In this document: piece after piece, positions 59,894 through 64,000 of the stretch | How positions within the stretch are numbered: the first letter of the stretch is position 1 | Layout of the letters: every line of letters starts with the position of its first letter | Assembly (NCBI GenBank): GCA_014904845.1 | Contig: MU119255.1 | Location: forward strand, 124,001-188,000 | Direction of reading: 5' to 3' | Length of the DNA stretch: 64,000 bases | DNA from: Acephala macrosclerotiorum | Lineage: Eukaryota > Ascomycota > Leotiomycetes > Helotiales > Mollisiaceae | Notes under the pieces: generated by a model | The model's database searches: none | What the model was told of the DNA's origin: nothing | What the model saw: only the letters and a program-made list of their open reading frames with translations | Program-made: the position numbers and the translations under genes

Positions 59894-60620
59894 ATGAATT
59901 ACCTCCCAAGCAACCCTCTCGCCAAGAAGGCACCAGAAGGCGCAGAGCCAACAGAAGAGCAAAAGCACGCACAATACGATGCTCTCTCACCCGAGCAAAA
60001 GAAGAAACAGACATACACAGAATGGGTAAAGGAAGCATACAACCACCAATACGAGAGATGGATGCCTTGGATTGAGGATCAATACCTCTACTGGTTCGGG
60101 AAGGGCGACAACAAGGCAAGCTATGTGACGAAAGGTATTTATTCCCCCCCTTTTTTCTCTCTCTCTCTCGTCCCCTTGCAAGAAATTGAATGAAGACTGG
60201 CTGACACGAGCGTCAAAAACAGACACCTTAAACAAATCCAAGATAACAGGCATCAAACAAGTCGACCAAATCCAAGACGACGTCCATAACCTCATCGGCA
60301 ACCAACTCGGCGAAAATGGTCTGCTTGCCCCCGTGGGAAGGTTGGTTTCAACGGAAGGTATCAACCGAGCCGAACGTCAAGGGAAAGACGACAAAGGTTC
60401 ATACGGTGGACCGGCAGCCGGATACACGGATCCGATGATTAAGAGTGGACAGAAGGCTGGGCAAGGTGTTGTTGGTGGTGTTACGGGGGGTGCACAAGCT
60501 CTTGGGGATGAAGCGCAGAGTGTGGGTGGGGGTTTGGTCGATGGTGCGAAGGGGGCTGGGGGGTTTGTTGGGGGTTTGTTTGGTGGTGGGGGGAAGAAGG
60601 GGGAGGCGGTTCGGAAGTGA
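59894..60620 (+). CDS. Small conserved-looking protein with Gly-rich tail
   Basis: 212 aa in exons 59894-60134 and 60223-60620, intron GT..AG (88 bp) with a strong polypyrimidine/CT repeat. The N-terminal half is charged and Tyr/Trp-rich (YTEWVKEAYNHQYERWMPWIE). The middle reads VDQIQDDVHNLIGNQLG. The last ~60 residues alternate Gly with Gln, Val and Lys (GGVTGGAQALGDEAQSVGGG, then GGFVGGLFGGGGKKG). The Gly-rich amphipathic tail might bind a membrane, but I do not recognise a family. Confidence 0.68.
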
Positions 60621-61140
60621 GGTTTTGTAGGAGGTGAGGGGAGGGGTAATGTTTTGATGATTTATCATAGTTAGCTGAAAGAGTTTGAGAGGGATAGGCG
60701 TACGCTTTTGGGTTGGATTGATACCACTTGTATTTTTTTCGTTGTACTAGATTGTCAATCAAGGTCGTTGTAATGAGTCTGATTGAGTGATACGTGTATG
60801 ATCATCCTGAAGTTAGAAGAGATTCTGTGGAAACAATCTCAGGAGTAGACTTCAAGCAGCAGCACTGGAGAATCCGCGAAGCTCAGTCAACCTGTATGGT
60901 TGACTGTCACACGATTACGAGTCCGCCAAATTTCTAGCAAACTGACGGTGATTAGAATTTCGCATGAAATTAAAATGAGCTAAAAGTACACGCGGATGCC
61001 AAGTTCTTTCCCTACCATCATTCATTTCCTGCAAGACAGCAGAGATTATCAATTCACAAAAATAGGAGACCATTTGCTGAAACACACTCCCTCGAGGTCA
61101 AGGTCCATTTGTCTTGCCAGCATATAATCCACCTTTAGAC
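60621..61140. other. Convergent intergenic spacer
   Basis: 3' flanks of the Gly-rich-tail gene and the minus-strand 7TM gene. Nothing further seen. Confidence 0.5.
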
Positions 61141-62415
61141 CTAGCTGGAATCATCGTTTCGTTTCTCTGAGTTGTCTTTGTTGCGATCCTGGAATGCATC
61201 TAGCGGTAGAAGATAAGTCAGTAATCGGTGTAGGAAGGGACAAATGATCAGTCTATCAACATACCAGCCATAGCCTCCAAAAGTGCCAAAAACGGCAACG
61301 CCAACAAGACCAAAGGAACAACCTGCCCAAACGAATCCATGGAGTATTCTCCATGATCATCACCAAACCAACCTGAGTTCCGCATCCAGGCTTGGAATGT
61401 AGCGACGTGGCTGATGAGATAAATTGAGGCACCAAAAGCTGCAACGCTCATAGCTCCTCGCAAGAAGTACGTCCAGTGAAGAGTCTTGAAAGGTTTGCCG
61501 AGTTTGAAGAAGTGTGTGTGCATTATCGAGAGAATCACAGCGACAGCGAAAAAGATGAAAAGCAACACGTATTCCACGAAGCCAACGATACTCGATGCGT
61601 TCTGGTTGGCGGCATTTGTTATCGTGCTGTTGTCCATGAAGCAGACAGCTGGCAAGACCAGCGATGCTCCAACGATCGAGGTTCGATTGAATGAGCCGCC
61701 AGTGATCATTGTCGCGTTGATTCCTTCTTGCTGAGAGGGATGTTGAGACGGCAGGCCAACGGGGAAATTCTTGTATGCTCGATGAATGAAGAGCAGGAAT
61801 CCGAGAATGAAGTTGCCAGCAATCAGGAGTATTCGCAGAGATGCAAGGTACCAGACATCGAAGTAATGTTCGATGACTGTCATCGAGCAGAGGTGGACGA
61901 TCAAGGACATCAGTACCATGTCGCAGACGAGATCGTAGTGGTATGCTGAGATGCTACAGGTCATGTTGAACTCGGTGACGATCATCAAGGCAAAACCGGT
62001 GACAAGTTGCGTATCGCTGAGACCGAACAGGAATGCTTCGAGGATATTTCTCCACGCGTCTGGCTTGGGCTTGCCGTTTTCACTGGAATCAGGTTATTAG
62101 CCAAAATGTCCCACATCGATAGGATGTTCTTACTCTAACTTGCTTGCCAAATCGGCCCCGCAGAAGTCTGCAGCCTGTACACAGATGGCGATGAATGTCA
62201 CAATGACAGTGAGAATTAGAGCGGCGCCAAAAGACCACACAACCTATATTGACATTAGCACGAGCCTGTGATCGGAGCTGTTGACGCACGCCTTGTCCCG
62301 CGATATCGGGGTTGGACTCAAAAGTCCCAAAAGCTAGATTGCTACAATTGACAGGCGTGTTCTGCCATGCTTGGCATTCGTATGTTGAAGTGGGAAACCT
62401 CGCTGACCAAGGCAT
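61141..62415 (-). CDS. Seven-transmembrane fungal membrane protein with NPDIAG motif (second copy)
   Basis: 370 aa in four exons: 62415-62290, 62243-62134, 62082-61265 and 61199-61141, introns 46, 51 and 65 bp, all GT..AG. The N-terminus is short and carries Cys (TYECQAWQ, NCSNLAFG) before SNPDIAGQG, where intron 1 falls. Membrane segments include VVWSFGAALILTVIVTFIAI, LVTGFALMIV, MVLMSLIVHLCSM, ILLIAGNFILGFLLFI, VEYVLLFIFFAVAVIL, MSVAAFGASIYLI and VVPLVLLALPFLALL. The last exon is recovered by splicing at 61265 instead of ending at the nearby stop, giving a charged tail DAFQDRNKDNSEKRNDDSS. Function unknown; the NPDIAG motif links it with the gene at 33593. Confidence 0.82.
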
Positions 62416-63113
62416 CGCGAGGGAGGAGAAAGCTTTCGTCGACTGTTGTTGATATCAAGGATCGTGGGATGAATGTCTTGATGCGATCCGAAGAGCAACG
62501 GTCTATGCGGCGGATGTTCGAAGAAAGCACAAATCGACAAATAAGCATAGCCACAAACTTCTCAATCAAACTTTACTAAACGGAGAAACTTCCCAATCTA
62601 TATGTTTGGCCCTCATTCTCTCCGCAAAGCTGGGCAATTATGGTTCTTTGGTTGCCACACGAAACCTAGGAAGAAAATGGGGGGTGCATCGGGATGTCAA
62701 GCTAACCGAGTTCGAACAGCCCCCAAGTTTCAAAAACGAGGCTGAACATAGGATTTTGCTGAATTGAGCAAGATTCGAGGCTGTTCTAATCTCTTCTGAT
62801 GTAGGAGCCAGGATCGAAATTTTCAGCTCGTTCTTATCTGATATGCTGGGTGGTGGCACAAGCTGATGCGGCTCAACACTTGAAGCACAACACATCACTT
62901 AGAGATCCCAAAGAATTCGTGGAAGCTTTCGGACTCACCTTAAAAGCCAAGCAATTCGAAGGATTTTCGTAGCAGCACTACGCTGGCTAGAATGATAAGC
63001 CAGCCTTTGGACCTAGTAGCCTGGAATGTGATCTTGTGGGGTAGGAGATAGGAGACGAGACATGTCTTCCTTCTAATCTTCTGCCTTTGACGAACGAAAC
63101 CCAAATAGCTGGT
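62416..63113. other. Intergenic region upstream of the 7TM gene
   Basis: Promoter of the minus-strand 7TM gene, then unassigned sequence up to the phosphatase pseudogene. No gene supported. Confidence 0.45.
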
Positions 63114-63920
63114 CTAAATCATCTTAGAAGGAGGAAAATCCAAACCGAGAAAGAACGCTGGCTGATTGATATCATGCTCTTGATAACCCAATATACCAAA
63201 CTCGCTAGGAGGCAACATCATCGTCGACAACGAGAACTCCATGGGATATTCCAACCACCTCTTTACAAAATCTCGGAGAAGATGTCCATGTGTAACAATC
63301 ACGATATCTCTTAGAGACTCGGAGCGCATATTTGGCGATTGGAATGCGTGGATCTCGTCAATGCGGCTATCAAGACGGGTGGTGACTTGTTGTGCCGTCC
63401 TGCCATGAGAGAGTAGTTAGCATGCAGACAAATATATTTGTTGCAAGACAGAAGAGTCTTGCAGGTAAGACTATAGTCTCAAAAAGATTTGAAAGTGAAA
63501 GTAGGAGAAAAACTCACTCCCCTTCCTCACATCCATCTCTCCAAATATCCCACGGTTTCTCCTTATCCAACCCCCTCTCTTTTGTCAATGCTCGAATCTC
63601 AGGCTCTTTGAGCCCCTTATAGATCCTGTAATTCTACTCTGCTAGCTTTCCAGTCGCCTTCATCTTTCCCTGTGCGCTTAGGGTAGCTTTCTCGTTCGCG
63701 TCGAATAGTAATTCGAAGGTTGATTGGGCGCGGATACGAGGATTGATGAAGACGTGTGCGAGCTTAGCTACGTCGATCGGCTTCCCCGGTCCGACGAGGA
63801 TCTTGGCCGTTCCGGCAACTTGCTCCTCCCCATAGGCGGTGAGTGGGAGCTTTGAAATTTTAGTGAAGCGACCATTTTGGCCCATTCGGTTTCTCTTGTG
63901 AAGTGTACATTTCAGCCGAA
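63114..63920 (-). pseudogene. Histidine phosphatase (phosphoglycerate-mutase family), decayed
   Basis: The frame begins with a degraded active-site region near 63920-63880, where the usual RHGETEW pattern is damaged and one base appears missing from an A run (TEWAK continues only in another frame). It continues NGRFTK, LPLTAYGEEQ and FINPRIRAQSTFELLF. A TAG at about 63632-63634 interrupts LAE-stop-NY, where the family has LAEWNYG; nearby YRIYKGL for YGIYEGL also fits G-to-A changes. A GT..AG intron fits at 63517-63400. The second catalytic His (VIVTHGHLLRDF) is intact. The combined lesions indicate an inactive relative of broad-specificity sugar-phosphatases. Confidence 0.75.
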
Positions 63921-64000
63921 CTTCTTAAAATATCATAGAGATTCGGGATATCTGGCAGGAAGTTGACCTAGAATTGAATCCAGTGGGATCAGAGGGAAGG
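63921..64000. other. Window end
   Basis: Eighty bases with no recognisable feature; may still belong to the decayed 5' end of the phosphatase. Confidence 0.4.

Noticed and set aside
61248..61264. Early stop of the second 7TM protein after MAGMLID
   Set aside because: A GT donor at 61264 and an acceptor at 61200 lead to a charged C-terminal tail in frame, so the early stop is intronic.

Overview
The window looks like nuclear DNA from a filamentous ascomycete (Pezizomycotina). Genes are intron-containing, most introns are 43-70 bp with GT..AG ends, and the content is typically fungal: a Medusa (MedA) developmental regulator, Zn2Cys6 transcription factors, a P450, MFS carriers and the proteasome chaperone UMP1. 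Membership of Leotiomycetes is my guess from protein flavour only. I assembled the gene models by hand from reading frames, splice signals and remembered family conservation; nothing was aligned or searched.

Layout. 1-4.2 kb: medA with a long ATG-rich leader. 4.2-8.2 kb: gene-poor. 8.2-9.8 kb: a secreted CALB-like lipase broken by three 1-nt losses and lacking its nucleophilic serine. 11-17.4 kb: two divergent Zn2Cys6 regulators and a CYP504-like P450. 18.7-19.8 kb: a small secreted-protein gene with four in-frame stops. 20.1-28.4 kb: amidohydrolase, SDR, HAD hydrolase, FAD amine/amino-acid oxidoreductase and an ornithine-aminotransferase-like enzyme, which together look like a small catabolic cluster. 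30.3-36.8 kb: an unknown gene, a 7TM protein and another unknown gene. 37.3-44.0 kb: an MFS anion transporter, a tandem ABC ATPase, UMP1 and a prenylated ubiquitin-fold (MUB/UBL3-like) protein. 44-51 kb: gene-poor, with a MITE, a foldback element and a transcription-factor remnant around one Cys-rich protein gene. 51-64 kb: an NmrA-like reductase with a 10-nt frameshifting insertion, a metallophosphoesterase, a JEN1-type carboxylate transporter, two small conserved-looking proteins, a second 7TM protein and a decayed histidine phosphatase.

How the genes may work together. The 20-28 kb enzymes could open an amide or cyclic ureide (amidohydrolase), oxidise alcohol and amine groups (SDR, FAD oxidoreductase), remove halide or phosphate (HAD) and move the amino group to a keto acid (aminotransferase). 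The flanking regulators and P450 may or may not belong. Three perfect TCACGTGA palindromes sit between or beside these genes. Of the features I could resolve, the least ordinary are this cluster, the four-stop secreted gene, the MITE, and two 7TM genes that share an NPDIAG motif followed directly by an intron. I did not find anything I would confidently call a wholly new system.
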